Assembly: GCF_000763905.1 (NCBI RefSeq) | Contig: NZ_JRKN01000009.1 | Location: 1-64,000, forward strand | From: Paracoccus halophilus | GTDB lineage: Bacteria; Pseudomonadota; Alphaproteobacteria; Rhodobacterales; Rhodobacteraceae | Direction: 5' to 3' | Length of the DNA: 64,000 nucleotides | Made by a program: the position numbers and the translations under genes | The notes under the pieces: generated by a model | Seen by the model: the letters and a program-made list of their open reading frames with translations, nothing else | Database searches by the model: none | What the model was told of the DNA's origin: nothing | Shown: positions 53,908-63,511 of the stretch, piece by piece | How the letters are laid out: the number at the start of each line of letters is the position of its first letter | Position numbering within the stretch: the stretch's first letter is position 1

Positions 53908-54683
53908 GGCTGGCGTCGCGTCTCGTAGAGCCGGCGTTGCTTTTCAGGCATGGTGTCGGTGTCCACCAGCATGAAGACATCGGTGGTATTGAATTCGCGG
54001 TCCAGCCAGGCGCCTTCGCCGACCGTGCCGCCCATGCGCAGATAGGCCTTGATCAGGGTCGGCATGGCGGCCATGGCCGCGCGGCGGTCCAGCGCATCCG
54101 GCGGGATCATATCCATGGGCAGGAACCCGTCGGCATGCGCGCGCGGACGCAAGGCTTCGGGCGCCAGGTGATGGTGATGCAGCCAGGCCAGCGGCTGTGC
54201 CAGCCGGGCGGTGTCGGTCCCGTGGAACGAGGCGACGCCGAACAGGATCTCGATCCCGCGCGACAGCACGTAATCGGCCAGCGCGTTCCAGATCAGGAAC
54301 AGGCCGGCACCGCCGCGAAAGCCCGGATCGATGCAGGAGCGGCCCATTTCGAGCAGCGACCGCCCGGAGGCGCGCAGCGGTGCCAGGTCATATTCCCCGT
54401 CGCTGTAGAAACGCCCGAAATCGGCCGCCCGCGCGCCGGGCAGAAGGCGATAGACGCCGACCACATGGTCCAGCGCCTCGGGCGAGCGGCGCCTGTCGAC
54501 AAGGATCAGGTGATCGACGACCGGGTCGAATTCGTCCCGCTCAAGGCGGTTGGCGTGATCCACCAGCGCGCCATTGCCGCCCAGCTCCTCGACAAAGACG
54601 CGATAGCGCAGGCGCTGCGCCGCCAGAAGATCGCTTTCATCCGTGGCCAGCCGGGTCTCGAAATAGAAAGTTTCGGGCGTCAT
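53904..54683 (-). CDS. olsB: L-ornithine N(alpha)-acyltransferase
   Basis: This 259-residue GNAT-fold (hemolysin-like) acyltransferase moves a 3-hydroxyacyl group from acyl-ACP to ornithine. The motifs RYRVFVEELGGNG, LLEMGRSCIDPGFRGGAGLFLIWNALADYVL (in parts) and FGVASFHGTD are characteristic. ATG 54683 fits the family length; the longer frame is not conserved. The olsB-olsA order with overlap is the canonical ornithine-lipid operon. Confidence 0.92.
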   Translation of the reverse strand: MTPETFYFETRLATDESDLLAAQRLRYRVFVEELGGNGALVDHANRLERDEFDPVVDHLILVDRRRSPEALDHVVGVYRLLPGARAADFGRFYSDGEYDLAPLRASGRSLLEMGRSCIDPGFRGGAGLFLIWNALADYVLSRGIEILFGVASFHGTDTARLAQPLAWLHHHHLAPEALRPRAHADGFLPMDMIPPDALDRRAAMAAMPTLIKAYLRMGGTVGEGAWLDREFNTTDVFMLVDTDTMPEKQRRLYETRRQP

Positions 54684-54830
54684 CGTCCGGCCAATACCCT
54701 GCTGGTTCGCGTCTGCGCCCGTGTCTAGGCGCGGGTGCGTGACAATGCAACCGCATCGATTCGCCCGATCCGCAATCGCTGCGGGCAAAGATTGACACAC
54801 GCATAAGTTGCTATAATTTGCCCATATATC

Positions 54831-55010
54831 TTAATGGGATGTATCCGTGACCAGCTCCAGATTGACCCTCCGCCCATCGACGACCTGCTTTCCCGCATGT
54901 GTGAAATTGACCGTGATCCTGTCGCCGATGCGTGACTGGACCTGGCCGGTGCCCCATTCCGGCGCGCCGGGATGACGCACGATCATGCCGGGTTCAAGAA
55001 TTTCATTCAT
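54831..55010 (-). CDS. DUF3553 small protein
   Basis: This 59-residue protein matches DUF3553: MNEILEPGMIVRHPGAPEWGTGQVQSRIG, then RITVNFTHAGKQVV. It probably forms a small beta barrel of the kind seen at the end of some UvrD/CarD-like proteins, an inference from the pattern. AAAGGG upstream supports ATG 55010; ATG 55025 is possible. It is divergent from chpT with 39 bp between the two starts. The function is unknown. Confidence 0.85.
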   Translation of the reverse strand: MNEILEPGMIVRHPGAPEWGTGQVQSRIGDRITVNFTHAGKQVVDGRRVNLELVTDTSH

Positions 55011-55049
55011 CCGATGCCCTTTCATGCGGCAAAAGCAGGCTAGCTATCC

Positions 55050-55703
55050 ATGGACGATCTGACAATCCACCGCAGCCCCCGGGCCGACAGCCCGATCGCG
55101 GCCGAGCATCTGGCGGCACTGGTCAGTTCGCGGCTGTGCCACGATCTGGTCTCGCCCCTGGGCGCGATCGGCAACGGGCTGGAATTGCTGGAACTTTCCG
55201 GCGATTTCCCGGGCATCGCGAAAAGCGGCGAAATGATGCTGATCGCGGAAAGCGTCGAGGTGGCGCGGGCGCGGGTGCGCTGGTTCCGCGTCGCCTTCGG
55301 CCATGCCGCGCCCGATCAGCGCCTGAGCGGGGCCGAGCTGCAGGCGCTGCTGGCCGATGTCGAAAAGGGCGGCCGCATCCGCATCCGGCTGGATGCCGAG
55401 GGCGACCTGCCGCGGATCGAGGCGCGGCTGATCCTGTTGGCGCTGATGTGTCTGGAAAGCGCCATGCCCTGGGGCGGCAGCGTGCTGATCTGCCGCGGCG
55501 CCAGCGGCTGGCGTCTTGTCGCCGAGGCCAGCCGCACCAAGCTGGATCCGGCGCTGTGGTCCTGGCTGGACACCGAACCCGACCGGCGGCCGGCACCCGG
55601 CTCTGCCGAGGTGCAATTCCCGCTTTTGTCCAGTTTCGCCCGCGCGGCCGAGCGCCGGCTGACATGGGAACTGGACGAGACCGGCGGCGAGATTTCCTTT
55701 TAG
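55050..55703 (+). CDS. chpT: Histidine phosphotransferase ChpT
   Basis: This 217-residue phosphotransfer protein passes phosphate from the hybrid kinase CckA to CtrA, the cell-cycle (and in Rhodobacterales motility and gene-transfer) regulator. The phosphorylated residue is H31 in SSRLCHDLVSPLGAIGNGLELL. The C-terminal part resembles a degenerate kinase ATPase domain, ending in LTWELDETGGEISF. cckA and ctrA are not in the window. Confidence 0.91.
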   Translation: MDDLTIHRSPRADSPIAAEHLAALVSSRLCHDLVSPLGAIGNGLELLELSGDFPGIAKSGEMMLIAESVEVARARVRWFRVAFGHAAPDQRLSGAELQALLADVEKGGRIRIRLDAEGDLPRIEARLILLALMCLESAMPWGGSVLICRGASGWRLVAEASRTKLDPALWSWLDTEPDRRPAPGSAEVQFPLLSSFARAAERRLTWELDETGGEISF

Positions 55704-55714
55704 CGGCCGGGCGT

Positions 55715-56986
55715 TCAGGGCCGGATCGTGCCGTCGCCGATGACCAGATACTTGAAGCTGGTCAGTTGCTCGGCGCCGACCGGCCCGCGCGCGTGCATCT
55801 TGCCGGTGGCGATGCCGATCTCGGCGCCCATGCCGAATTCGCCGCCATCCGCGAACTGGGTCGAGGCGTTGCGCATCAGGATCGCGCTGTCCAGCCCGCT
55901 GAAGAAACGCGCGGCGGTCGCGTCATTCTCGGTCAGGATCGATTCCGTGTGCCCCGAGCCGTAGCGGCGGATATGGTCGATCGCCTCATCGACGCCATCG
56001 ACCAGCTTGACGGCGATGATCTTGTCCAGGAATTCCTGCCCGAAATCGCTGGCTTCGGCGCGGCTCGCGCCGGGGATCTCGGCCAGTTCGCCCTCGGCGC
56101 GGACCTCGATCCCGGCATCCAGCAGATCCTGGATCAGCACGCCGTGATGCCTGTCGTAAAAGGCGCGGTCGATCAGCAGGCATTCGGCGGCGCCGCAGAT
56201 GCCGGTGCGCCGGGTCTTGGCGTTCAGCACCACGCGGCGGGCCTTGTCCAGATCCGCGTCGCCATCGGCATAGACATGGCAGATGCCCTCAAGATGGGCA
56301 AAGACCGGCAGGCGGGCCTCGCGCTGGACCAGCCCGACCAGACCCTTGCCGCCGCGCGGCACGATCACGTCGATCAGCCCCTGCGCGCGCAGCATGGCGG
56401 CCACCGCCGCGCGGTCGCGGGTCGGGATCAGCTGCACCGAGGCTTCGGGCAGCCCGGCCTGGACCAGCCCCTTGACCAGCGCCCGATGGATCGCGGCCGA
56501 ACTGTGCAGGCTTTCCGAGCCGCCGCGCAGGATCACCGCATTGCCCGCCTTCAGCGCCAGCGCGGCGGCGTCGGCGGTGACATTCGGCCGGCTTTCATAG
56601 ATCACCCCGATCACCCCCAGGGGCGTCGCCACGCGCTGGATATGGAGCCCGTTCGGCCGGTCCCATTCCGCCAGCACCCGACCCACCGGATCGGCCTGCC
56701 CGGCGACCGCGCGCAGCCCATCGGCCATGGCGCGGATGCGTTCGCTGTCCAGCATCAGCCGGTCCAGCATCGCCGGCGACAGGCCCTTTTCGCGGCCGAA
56801 ATGCATATCCTCGGCATTGGCGTCCAGGATTTCCTGTTCCGCCGCAAGAATGGCCTCGGCCGCGCCGGTCAGGGCGGCGCGCTTGTCCTCGGCGCTGGCC
56901 TGGGCCAGCGCAATCGCGGCCTCGCGCGCGCGCTGGCCTAGGCTTGCGATCAGCGCGTCGGCATCGGTCTGGGTCAGGTCGGTCAT
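55715..56986 (-). CDS. proA: Glutamate-5-semialdehyde dehydrogenase
   Basis: This 423-residue enzyme reduces gamma-glutamyl phosphate in proline synthesis. It contains [26 protein letters not shown] and the catalytic Cys region [13 protein letters not shown], and ends [13 protein letters not shown]. The ATG at 56986 gives [18 protein letters not shown]. proB, usually adjacent, is not found next to it; upstream on the same strand, 80 bp away, is a GntR gene. Confidence 0.95.
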   Translation of the reverse strand: MTDLTQTDADALIASLGQRAREAAIALAQASAEDKRAALTGAAEAILAAEQEILDANAEDMHFGREKGLSPAMLDRLMLDSERIRAMADGLRAVAGQADPVGRVLAEWDRPNGLHIQRVATPLGVIGVIYESRPNVTADAAALALKAGNAVILRGGSESLHSSAAIHRALVKGLVQAGLPEASVQLIPTRDRAAVAAMLRAQGLIDVIVPRGGKGLVGLVQREARLPVFAHLEGICHVYADGDADLDKARRVVLNAKTRRTGICGAAECLLIDRAFYDRHHGVLIQDLLDAGIEVRAEGELAEIPGASRAEASDFGQEFLDKIIAVKLVDGVDEAIDHIRRYGSGHTESILTENDATAARFFSGLDSAILMRNASTQFADGGEFGMGAEIGIATGKMHARGPVGAEQLTSFKYLVIGDGTIRP

Positions 56987-57066
56987 GGCGGTATTCCCTT
57001 GCTTGGAACCGGGATAAGCGAGCGGGCGGCGGAAGACCAGAGGCAAGCCCGGCAGATCTGCGGCGC

Positions 57067-57753
57067 CTATGCCGGATCCGCCCCATGCAGCATGGCGCGC
57101 CCGGCCCGGATCGAGCCGTCATGAACATCGGCCCTGATCGCCGCGCAGAGCTCCTGCAGGGCGCGTTCGCGCAGCGCGGCCAGCATTTCCTTGTGGTGGT
57201 CGGCGCCGGCGATGCTGTCGATATCCTCGATCACCTGACGCTGGAACGGCCCCAGTTGCAGCCACAGGCTTTCGATCAGGGGGATCGCGGCCGCATCGGG
57301 GTTGAGCCCGTAGAGCCGCTTGTGAAATTCCTGGTTCATCCGGGTCAACCCGTCCAGATCGCCGCGCGCCAGCGCCGCATCCATCCGGTCGTCCAGCGCC
57401 GTCAGCCCGTCGATCGCCTTGTCCGATATATAGGGAAAGGCGCGCGTGGCGGCATGGGTTTCCAGAACGATGCGCAGCTGCACCAGTTCCTCGAAACGGC
57501 CCGGCGTCATCCGTGGCACCTGAAGCCGGCGGTTCTCCAGCACCTCGATGGCGTTTTCCGAGCTTAGCCGCCGCAGCGCCTCGCGCACCGGGGTGGCGCT
57601 CAGGCCCAGCTGCCCGGCAAGGCCGCGAAAGGTCAGCGATGTGCCGGGCTTCAGCGCGCCAACCATGATCGCATTGCGCAGGCGCCGATAGGCATAATCC
57701 TGGGTCGTCATCGCGTCGTCCCGGGCGATCTCGGGCAGCAGGGGCTGGTTCAT
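57067..57753 (-). CDS. GntR-family regulator (FCD subfamily)
   Basis: This 228-residue regulator has an N-terminal winged helix ([42 protein letters not shown] in parts) and an all-helical FCD ligand domain with [13 protein letters not shown] and [10 protein letters not shown] and a terminal DHHKEML, which form the metal/ligand pocket. It is divergent from puuAB and probably represses it from the sites at 57822-57848; the ligand may be putrescine or its glutamylated derivative. Confidence 0.91.
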   Translation of the reverse strand: MNQPLLPEIARDDAMTTQDYAYRRLRNAIMVGALKPGTSLTFRGLAGQLGLSATPVREALRRLSSENAIEVLENRRLQVPRMTPGRFEELVQLRIVLETHAATRAFPYISDKAIDGLTALDDRMDAALARGDLDGLTRMNQEFHKRLYGLNPDAAAIPLIESLWLQLGPFQRQVIEDIDSIAGADHHKEMLAALRERALQELCAAIRADVHDGSIRAGRAMLHGADPA

Positions 57754-57802
57754 CCGTGGCCTCGAATTCGTAACGTCCCGACAGGATGGCCCCTGCGGCC
57801 GC

Positions 57803-57848
57803 TTGACACAAGCAGGAATGCTATCACATTATGAGAAATCATATCACA
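57803..57848 (+). promoter_or_regulatory. puuAB promoter with candidate GntR operator
   Basis: A perfect -35 TTGACA (57803-57808) and CATTAT (57827-57832) with an 18-bp spacer precede puuA. TATCACA occurs at 57822-57828 and again exactly 20 bp on at 57842-57848, overlapping the -10 and start region. A TATGA-N4-TCATA inverted repeat (57830-57843) lies between them. This fits repression by the divergent GntR protein. Confidence 0.6.
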
Positions 57849-57867
57849 ATAAGCAGGGAGCTTGCGG

Positions 57868-59217
57868 ATGAAACCGGCGGATGCCCCGGCCTGGCTGGCC
57901 GACCGACCCGAGGTCGAGACGATCTTTGCCTGCATCTGCGACCTGAACGGCGTGATGCGTGGCAAGCGCGTGCCGATCGAACATCTGGACAAGATCACCA
58001 GCGGCGCGCTGCGCATGCCGCTGTCGCTGCTCAGCATGGATATCTGGGGCGAGGATATCGAGGGCAACGACCTGGTTTTCGACACCGGCGATGCCGACGG
58101 GCTGTGCGATTTCACCGGCCGCCCGATCAGCCTCGTCGACTGGACCTCGCGCCCGGCGGCCTTCGCCCAGCTCTGGATGCGACAAGAGGACGGGCGCCCC
58201 TTTCTGGGCGATCCGCGCCGCGCCCTGGCCGCCGTGGTCGAGCGGTTCCGCAAACTGGGCCTGACGCCAGTGGTCGCGACCGAACTGGAATTCTATGTCG
58301 TCGATCCCTCGAATGCCGTGCCAAAGCCGCCCTGCTCGCCGGTCACCGGCAAGAGGCTGGATTCCGATGGCGCGCTGTCGCTGGACGAGCTGCAGCATTT
58401 CGACGCCTTCCTGAACGATGTCTACGACGCCTGCGCCGGGCATGCCATTCCGGCCGATTCGGCAATCTCGGAGAACGGCGCCGGCCAGTTCGAGATCAAC
58501 ATGCTGCATGTCGCCGATCCGCTGAAGGCGGCGGATGACGCGGTGCTGTTCAAGCGCGTGGTGCGCGGCATCGCCCGCAAGCACGGCTTTGCCGCGACCT
58601 TCATGGCCAAACCCTATGGCGACCGGGCCGGCTCGGGCATGCATGTGCATTTCTCGCTGAACGATGCGCAGGGGCGAAACGTCTTTGACAATGGCGCCGA
58701 GGACGGCTCGGCGATCATGCGCCATGCTGTCGCCGGGCTGCTGCGCACGATGCAGGAAAACACCCTGGTCTTTGCCCCGCACGAGAACAGCTTCCGCCGT
58801 CTGCTGCCCGGCGCGCATGCGCCCTCGTCCATGGCCTGGGGCTATGAGAACCGCACTGTCGCGCTGCGCATCCCCGGCGGCAGCCCCAAGTCGCGCCGGA
58901 TCGAGCACCGCGTGGCCGGCGCCGACGCCAACCCCTATCTGGTCCTGGCCTCGATCCTGGGCGGCGCGCTCCTGGGCATCGAGGACGAATGGGAGCCGCC
59001 GCCCGCGATCACCGGCGACGCCTATGCGCAGGATCTGGAGACGCTGCCGCCGGACTGGGCCTCGGCCATCGAGGCCTTCGTGCGCGGCCAGCATGTGCAG
59101 CAGATCTATGCCCGCCGCCTGCAGCGCATGTTCGTGCAATGCAAGCTGCAGGAGTTGCGCCGGTTCACCCGGCACGTCACCGAATTCGAATATCACTCGT
59201 ATCTGGAGGCCGTATGA
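57868..59217 (+). CDS. puuA: Gamma-glutamylputrescine synthetase (glutamine synthetase family)
   Basis: This 449-residue type III-like glutamine synthetase homologue joins glutamate to putrescine. The glutamine-synthetase metal and glutamate motifs are readable: TELEFYVVDP, ENGAGQFEINMLHVADPLKAADD, KPYGDRAGSGMHVHFSL, and RIPGGSPKSRRIEHRVAGADANPYL. Identity with the Puu pathway rests on the coupled oxidase gene and the GntR repressor; a related amine is possible. AGGGAG lies 7 bp before ATG 57868. Confidence 0.88.
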   Translation: MKPADAPAWLADRPEVETIFACICDLNGVMRGKRVPIEHLDKITSGALRMPLSLLSMDIWGEDIEGNDLVFDTGDADGLCDFTGRPISLVDWTSRPAAFAQLWMRQEDGRPFLGDPRRALAAVVERFRKLGLTPVVATELEFYVVDPSNAVPKPPCSPVTGKRLDSDGALSLDELQHFDAFLNDVYDACAGHAIPADSAISENGAGQFEINMLHVADPLKAADDAVLFKRVVRGIARKHGFAATFMAKPYGDRAGSGMHVHFSLNDAQGRNVFDNGAEDGSAIMRHAVAGLLRTMQENTLVFAPHENSFRRLLPGAHAPSSMAWGYENRTVALRIPGGSPKSRRIEHRVAGADANPYLVLASILGGALLGIEDEWEPPPAITGDAYAQDLETLPPDWASAIEAFVRGQHVQQIYARRLQRMFVQCKLQELRRFTRHVTEFEYHSYLEAV

Positions 59218-60524
59218 TGAATGCGATGCGCCATCCCTATGCCGGCACCGGCGATCACACCGGCAGCTATTACGCCGCCTCGGCCAATGCGGCACCGCTG
59301 CGCCCCGAATTGCAGGGCGCGCATGACACCGATATCGCCGTGCTGGGCGCCGGGTTCTCGGGCCTGTCCACCGCGCTGCACCTGGCGGAAAAGGGCCACA
59401 GGGTCACCTTGATCGAGGGCGCGCGGATCGGCTGGGGCGCCTCGGGGCGCAATGGCGGGCAGATCGTGAACGGGCTGAATGCCAGCCTGCAGACGATCGC
59501 CCGGCGCTACGGGCAGGATACGGCGCGCTTTGTCGCCGGTCTGGTGATGGAGGGCGGCGACATCATTCGCGAACGCGTCGCCACCTATGGCATCCAGTGC
59601 GATCTCAAGCCCGGCAATCTCTTTGCCGCCCTGACCGATGCCCATATGCGCGAGATCGAGGCGCGCTGGAAGCTGTGGCGCGGCTATGGCATCGACAGCC
59701 AGGAGATGCTGACCGCCGGACAGATGCGCGACCATGTCGCGACCGACCGCTATGCGGGCGGCATGATCGACCATCGCGGCGGGCATATGCACCCGCTGAA
59801 TCTGGCCCTGGGCGAGGCCGCCGCCTTTGAAAGCCTGGGCGGCACCATCTTCGAGATGTCGCCCGTGACCTGGGTCGAGACCGAGGGGCCGCGGCCCGGC
59901 CTGCGCACCGCCCGGGGCGAAATCCGGGCGAAAACGCTGGTCCTGTGCGGCAATGCCTATCTGGGCGATGTCGTGCCGACGCTTGAGCGGCGCATCATGC
60001 CGGTCTCGACCCAGATCATGGCGACCGAGCCGCTGGGCGATCTGGCGGCCAGGCTGATGCCGAGCGATATCTGCGTCGAGGATGTGCGCTATATCCTTGA
60101 CTATTATCGCATGTCGGCGGACGGGCGGCTGCTTTTTGGCGGCGGCACGGTTTACGGCGGCGCCGATCCCCGGGATATCAAGGCCAAGCTGTGGAAGAAC
60201 ATGATCAAGGTTTTCCCGCAGCTTGCCGAGACCCGCATCGATTATGCCTGGAGCGGCAATTTCGCGCTGTCCTTCAGCCGCGTGCCGCAGATGGGCCGGA
60301 TCGGCGCCAATACCTATTTCGCGCATGGCTATTCCGGCCATGGCGTCACCGGCACCCATACCTTTGGCCGGATCCTGTCCGAGGCGATCAGCGGCGATAC
60401 CGGCCGGTTCGATGTCTTTGCCGGCCTGCCCTGGATTCCCTTCCCGGGTGGGCGCACCTTCCGCGTGCCCTATTCGGTCATGGGGTCCTGGTGGTACGGG
60501 CTGCGCGACCGGCTGGGGATCTAA
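59214..60524 (+). CDS. puuB: Gamma-glutamylputrescine oxidase-like FAD oxidoreductase
   Basis: This DAO-family flavoenzyme of about 436 residues has an N-terminal Rossmann motif AVLGAGFSGLSTALHLAEKGHRVTLIEG and GASGRNGGQIVNGL, typical of PuuB/OrdL. It oxidises the amine of gamma-glutamylputrescine. Two starts, ATG 59214 (overlapping the puuA stop) and ATG 59217, share GGAGG at 59204-59208. Its TAA stop interlocks with the stop of the convergent reductase gene (60521-60524). puuC and puuD are not in the window. Confidence 0.9.
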   Translation: MMNAMRHPYAGTGDHTGSYYAASANAAPLRPELQGAHDTDIAVLGAGFSGLSTALHLAEKGHRVTLIEGARIGWGASGRNGGQIVNGLNASLQTIARRYGQDTARFVAGLVMEGGDIIRERVATYGIQCDLKPGNLFAALTDAHMREIEARWKLWRGYGIDSQEMLTAGQMRDHVATDRYAGGMIDHRGGHMHPLNLALGEAAAFESLGGTIFEMSPVTWVETEGPRPGLRTARGEIRAKTLVLCGNAYLGDVVPTLERRIMPVSTQIMATEPLGDLAARLMPSDICVEDVRYILDYYRMSADGRLLFGGGTVYGGADPRDIKAKLWKNMIKVFPQLAETRIDYAWSGNFALSFSRVPQMGRIGANTYFAHGYSGHGVTGTHTFGRILSEAISGDTGRFDVFAGLPWIPFPGGRTFRVPYSVMGSWWYGLRDRLGI

Positions 60525-61501
60525 AGGCCGTCGCGGCCATGCGGCGCGTGCCAGTCGATGACCGGGTTGATCGGGATGATGCGGTGCGGATTGATCGTCG
60601 CGTGGCTATAGTGATAGTGCCGCACGATATGGTCGAACCGCACCGTTTCGGCGACGCCCGGCCATTGGTAAAGCTCGCGCGTCCAGCCCCAGAGGCTGGG
60701 ATATTCCCGCAACCAGGCGCGATTGCACTTGAAATGCGTGTGATAGACCGGATCGAAGCGCACCAGCGTGGTGAACAGCCGCCAGTCCGCCTCGGTGATG
60801 CGGGGGCCGCAAAGGTAGCGGTTGCCCGAAAGGTGATCCTCCAGCCAGTCCAGCGTCTCGAATAGGGGCGCGACGGCCTCGTCATAGGCCTCTTGCGAGG
60901 TGGCGAAGCCGGTCTTGTAGACGCCGTTGTTGACATTGCTGTAGACGCGCTCGTTCATCGCCTCGATCTGCGGCAGCAATTCGGCGGGACAGTAATCCTG
61001 CCCGTTGCCGGTCAGCCCGTCGAAGGCGCTGTTGAACATGCGGATGATCTCGGCGCTTTCGTTCGAGACGATGGTGTCGCTCAGCCGGTCCCAGAGCACC
61101 GGCACCGTCACCCGCCCCGAGGCGCGAGGGTCGGCCCGCAGATAGAGATCGCGCAGAAAGGGCAGGCCGTAGAGCCGGTCGCCCGTCGCGCCGGGGAAAT
61201 CGGTGGCGAATGTCCAGCCTTCCGACAGCATGTTGGGATGCACGGCCGAGACGCCGATATGTTCAGTGAGCCCCTTCAGCGCGCGAAAGATCAGCGTCCG
61301 GTGCGCCCATGGGCAGGCAAGGCAGACATAAAGGTGATAGCGCCCGCTTTCGGCCGGGAAACCGCCCTTGCCGCTGGGGCCGGGGCGGCCATCGGGCGTG
61401 ATCCAGTTGCGATAGGCGGTCACGCTGCGGCGGAAGCGCCCGCCCGTGCTTTCGGTATCGTACCAGCTGTCATGCCAGACGCCATCGACCAGTTGTCCCA
61501 T
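60521..61501 (-). CDS. Glutathionyl-hydroquinone reductase (Xi-class GST)
   Basis: This 326-residue enzyme of the ECM4/YqjG family removes glutathione from glutathionyl-hydroquinones. The catalytic C63 lies in the CPWAHRTL motif; NESAEIIRMFNSAF and the C-terminal ITEADWRLFTTLVRFDPVY and FKCNRAW are hallmarks. ATG 61501 gives the usual MGQLVDGVWHDSWYDTESTGG start (in parts); the longer frame is out of family. It converges with puuB. Confidence 0.94.
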   Translation of the reverse strand: MGQLVDGVWHDSWYDTESTGGRFRRSVTAYRNWITPDGRPGPSGKGGFPAESGRYHLYVCLACPWAHRTLIFRALKGLTEHIGVSAVHPNMLSEGWTFATDFPGATGDRLYGLPFLRDLYLRADPRASGRVTVPVLWDRLSDTIVSNESAEIIRMFNSAFDGLTGNGQDYCPAELLPQIEAMNERVYSNVNNGVYKTGFATSQEAYDEAVAPLFETLDWLEDHLSGNRYLCGPRITEADWRLFTTLVRFDPVYHTHFKCNRAWLREYPSLWGWTRELYQWPGVAETVRFDHIVRHYHYSHATINPHRIIPINPVIDWHAPHGRDGL

Positions 61502-61732
61502 GCGGTTTTCCCCTTTGCGCGCCGGCGGCCCGCCCCTTTGGCCGCGACCAGCATAGCCCGCCATGGCCCCGGGGCAAGAGGGGCTCACGGCGCGCGCTCG
61601 GACCCCACCGGCGCGGCGGATCGCGCCCGGCGACCCGGGCTGGCTGCGCCGAAACTGTTGCAATCGCGACGGCGCCGCGCTGCATCACCCCGGCCATGAT
61701 TTCAACGATGGCACCATCGGCCGGGGGCTGTC

Positions 61733-63463
61733 CTATGGGGGCGCGCCCCTGCCGGATTCGGCGCGCAGGGCGCGGAATGCCTCGTGCTGGCTCAGAAAGA
61801 CGCGGCCCGACAGGTGGCGCAGGAAGTCGCTGCGCCGCAGCCGGTCCATCACCGGGCCCTTGACCTCGGACAGATGAAAGGTCACGCCGCTTTCGGCCAG
61901 CCTGCGGTTGATTTCCTCAAGGCTTTCCAGGGCGCTGGCGTCGATATCGTTGATGGCGGGGCACATCAGCACGACATGGCGCAGGCGGTCGTTGCAGGCC
62001 ACCAGCGTGGCGATGCGGTCCTCGAGAAAGCGGGAATTGGCGAAATACAGGCTTTCATCGACGCGCAGCGACAGGATCTCGGGGCAGGTGATGACGCTGT
62101 GGCGGTCGATATTTCGGAAATGCTCGGTCCCCGGGACCTGACCGACCACGGCGGAATGCGGGCGCGAACTGCGGTAAAGCTGCATGATCAGCGACAGCAG
62201 CACGCCGGCCACGATGCCCTGTTCGACCCCGATCAGCAGGGTGGTGACGATGGTCGTCGCCATGGCCAGGAAATCGCGCGGCGAATAGGCAAAGACCCGG
62301 ATCATCGCCGGGATATCGACCAGCGACAGCACCGCCAGGATGATCGTCGCGGCCAGCACCGCCTGCGGCAGATCGGCCAGCAGCGGCGTCAGGAACAGCG
62401 CCGCCAGCGCGATGCCAAGCGCGGTCAGGATGCCGGCCGCCGGGGTCTGCGCGTCGGCATCGTAATTCACCACCGAGCGCGCGAAGCCGCCGGTCACCGG
62501 ATAGCCCGCCGTCAGCCCGGCGGCCAGATTGGCCGCGCCCAGCCCGATCAGTTCCTGATCCGGGGCGATCCGCTCGCGCCGCCGTGCCGCCAGCGTCTGC
62601 CCGACCGAGACCGATTCGACAAAGCCCACGACCGAGATCAGCAATGCCGCCGGCGCCAGCGCAAGGATCAGCTCGGGTGACATTGCCGGGATGCCGGGCC
62701 GGGGCAGGCCCTGCGGGATCGCGCCGACCAGCGCCACGCCGCTGGCGCCCAGATCCAGCGCCCTGGTCAGGGCGATGGTCAGGGCGATGGCGATGATCGG
62801 CGCGGCGCGCGCCAGCATGTCGGCCAGCCATGCGGGCAGGCCGATGCCGCGCAGCCCGCCCCGGCCCCAGCGTCGCGCGGCATATAGAAAGACCAGCGCC
62901 GCCAGCCCGATCGCCAGCGTCCAGGGGTTGGTCTGCGGCAGGTTCCGCCACAGCGCGGGTGTGATTTCGGGCAGGGTGGCGCCGCCGCCGGGCACGCCCA
63001 GCAGATGCCGGATCTGGCCGGCCGCGATCAGCAGCCCCGAGGCGGTGATGAAACCAGACATCACCGGATGGCTCAGGAAATTGGCAACAAACCCCAGCCG
63101 GAGCAGCCCTGCCGCGACCAGCATCGCGCCCGACAAGAGCGCCAGCGCCACCGCCGCCACCATCGGCGTGGCCAGCCCCTGCGCGACCACCGGCCCGATG
63201 GCCGAGGCGGTCATCAGCGAGATCACCGCCACCGGCCCGACCGCCAGCACCCGCGAGGTGCCGAAGACCGCATAGGCGATCAGCGGCGCGATCGAGGCAT
63301 AGAGCCCGACCTCGGGCGGCAGGTTCGCCAGCATCGCATAGGCCAGGCTTTGCGGGATCAGCATGATGGTGACGATCACCGCCGCCAGCAGGTCGGCGCC
63401 CAGCATCGCGCCGCCATAGCCGCGCGCCCATTGCAGGCAGGGCAGGCGGGGCGGCGCCTTCAC
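61733..63463 (-). CDS. SulP-family anion transporter with STAS domain
   Basis: This 576-residue SLC26/SulP protein has about 14 membrane helices (LLAAVIVTIMLIPQSLAYAML at the start is the SulP signature, also NFLSHPVMSGFITASGL and AGLTAGYPVTGGFARSVVN) and a C-terminal STAS domain from about 445 to 565. Transport of sulfate is likely; bicarbonate or other anions are possible. It lies 48 bp downstream of a persulfide-dioxygenase-like gene on the same strand, favouring sulfate. The 231 bp after it up to the reductase gene hold nothing recognised. Confidence 0.92.
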   Translation of the reverse strand: MKAPPRLPCLQWARGYGGAMLGADLLAAVIVTIMLIPQSLAYAMLANLPPEVGLYASIAPLIAYAVFGTSRVLAVGPVAVISLMTASAIGPVVAQGLATPMVAAVALALLSGAMLVAAGLLRLGFVANFLSHPVMSGFITASGLLIAAGQIRHLLGVPGGGATLPEITPALWRNLPQTNPWTLAIGLAALVFLYAARRWGRGGLRGIGLPAWLADMLARAAPIIAIALTIALTRALDLGASGVALVGAIPQGLPRPGIPAMSPELILALAPAALLISVVGFVESVSVGQTLAARRRERIAPDQELIGLGAANLAAGLTAGYPVTGGFARSVVNYDADAQTPAAGILTALGIALAALFLTPLLADLPQAVLAATIILAVLSLVDIPAMIRVFAYSPRDFLAMATTIVTTLLIGVEQGIVAGVLLSLIMQLYRSSRPHSAVVGQVPGTEHFRNIDRHSVITCPEILSLRVDESLYFANSRFLEDRIATLVACNDRLRHVVLMCPAINDIDASALESLEEINRRLAESGVTFHLSEVKGPVMDRLRRSDFLRHLSGRVFLSQHEAFRALRAESGRGAPP

Positions 63464-63511
63464 TTGGGTGGATCCCGGCGCGGATCCGGGTGGGGCGGCG
63501 GCGCGATCATG

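Noticed and set aside
54792..54817. TTGACA and TATAAT on the plus strand in the olsB-DUF3553 gap
   Set aside because: The spacer is only 14 bp and the only gene ahead is antisense (DUF3553). It may be chance in an AT-rich patch.
61502..61732. Possible small gene between the hydroquinone reductase and SulP genes
   Set aside because: The plus frame from 61563 has no family resemblance, no ribosome site and runs into SulP antisense. I see nothing else in this 231-bp gap.
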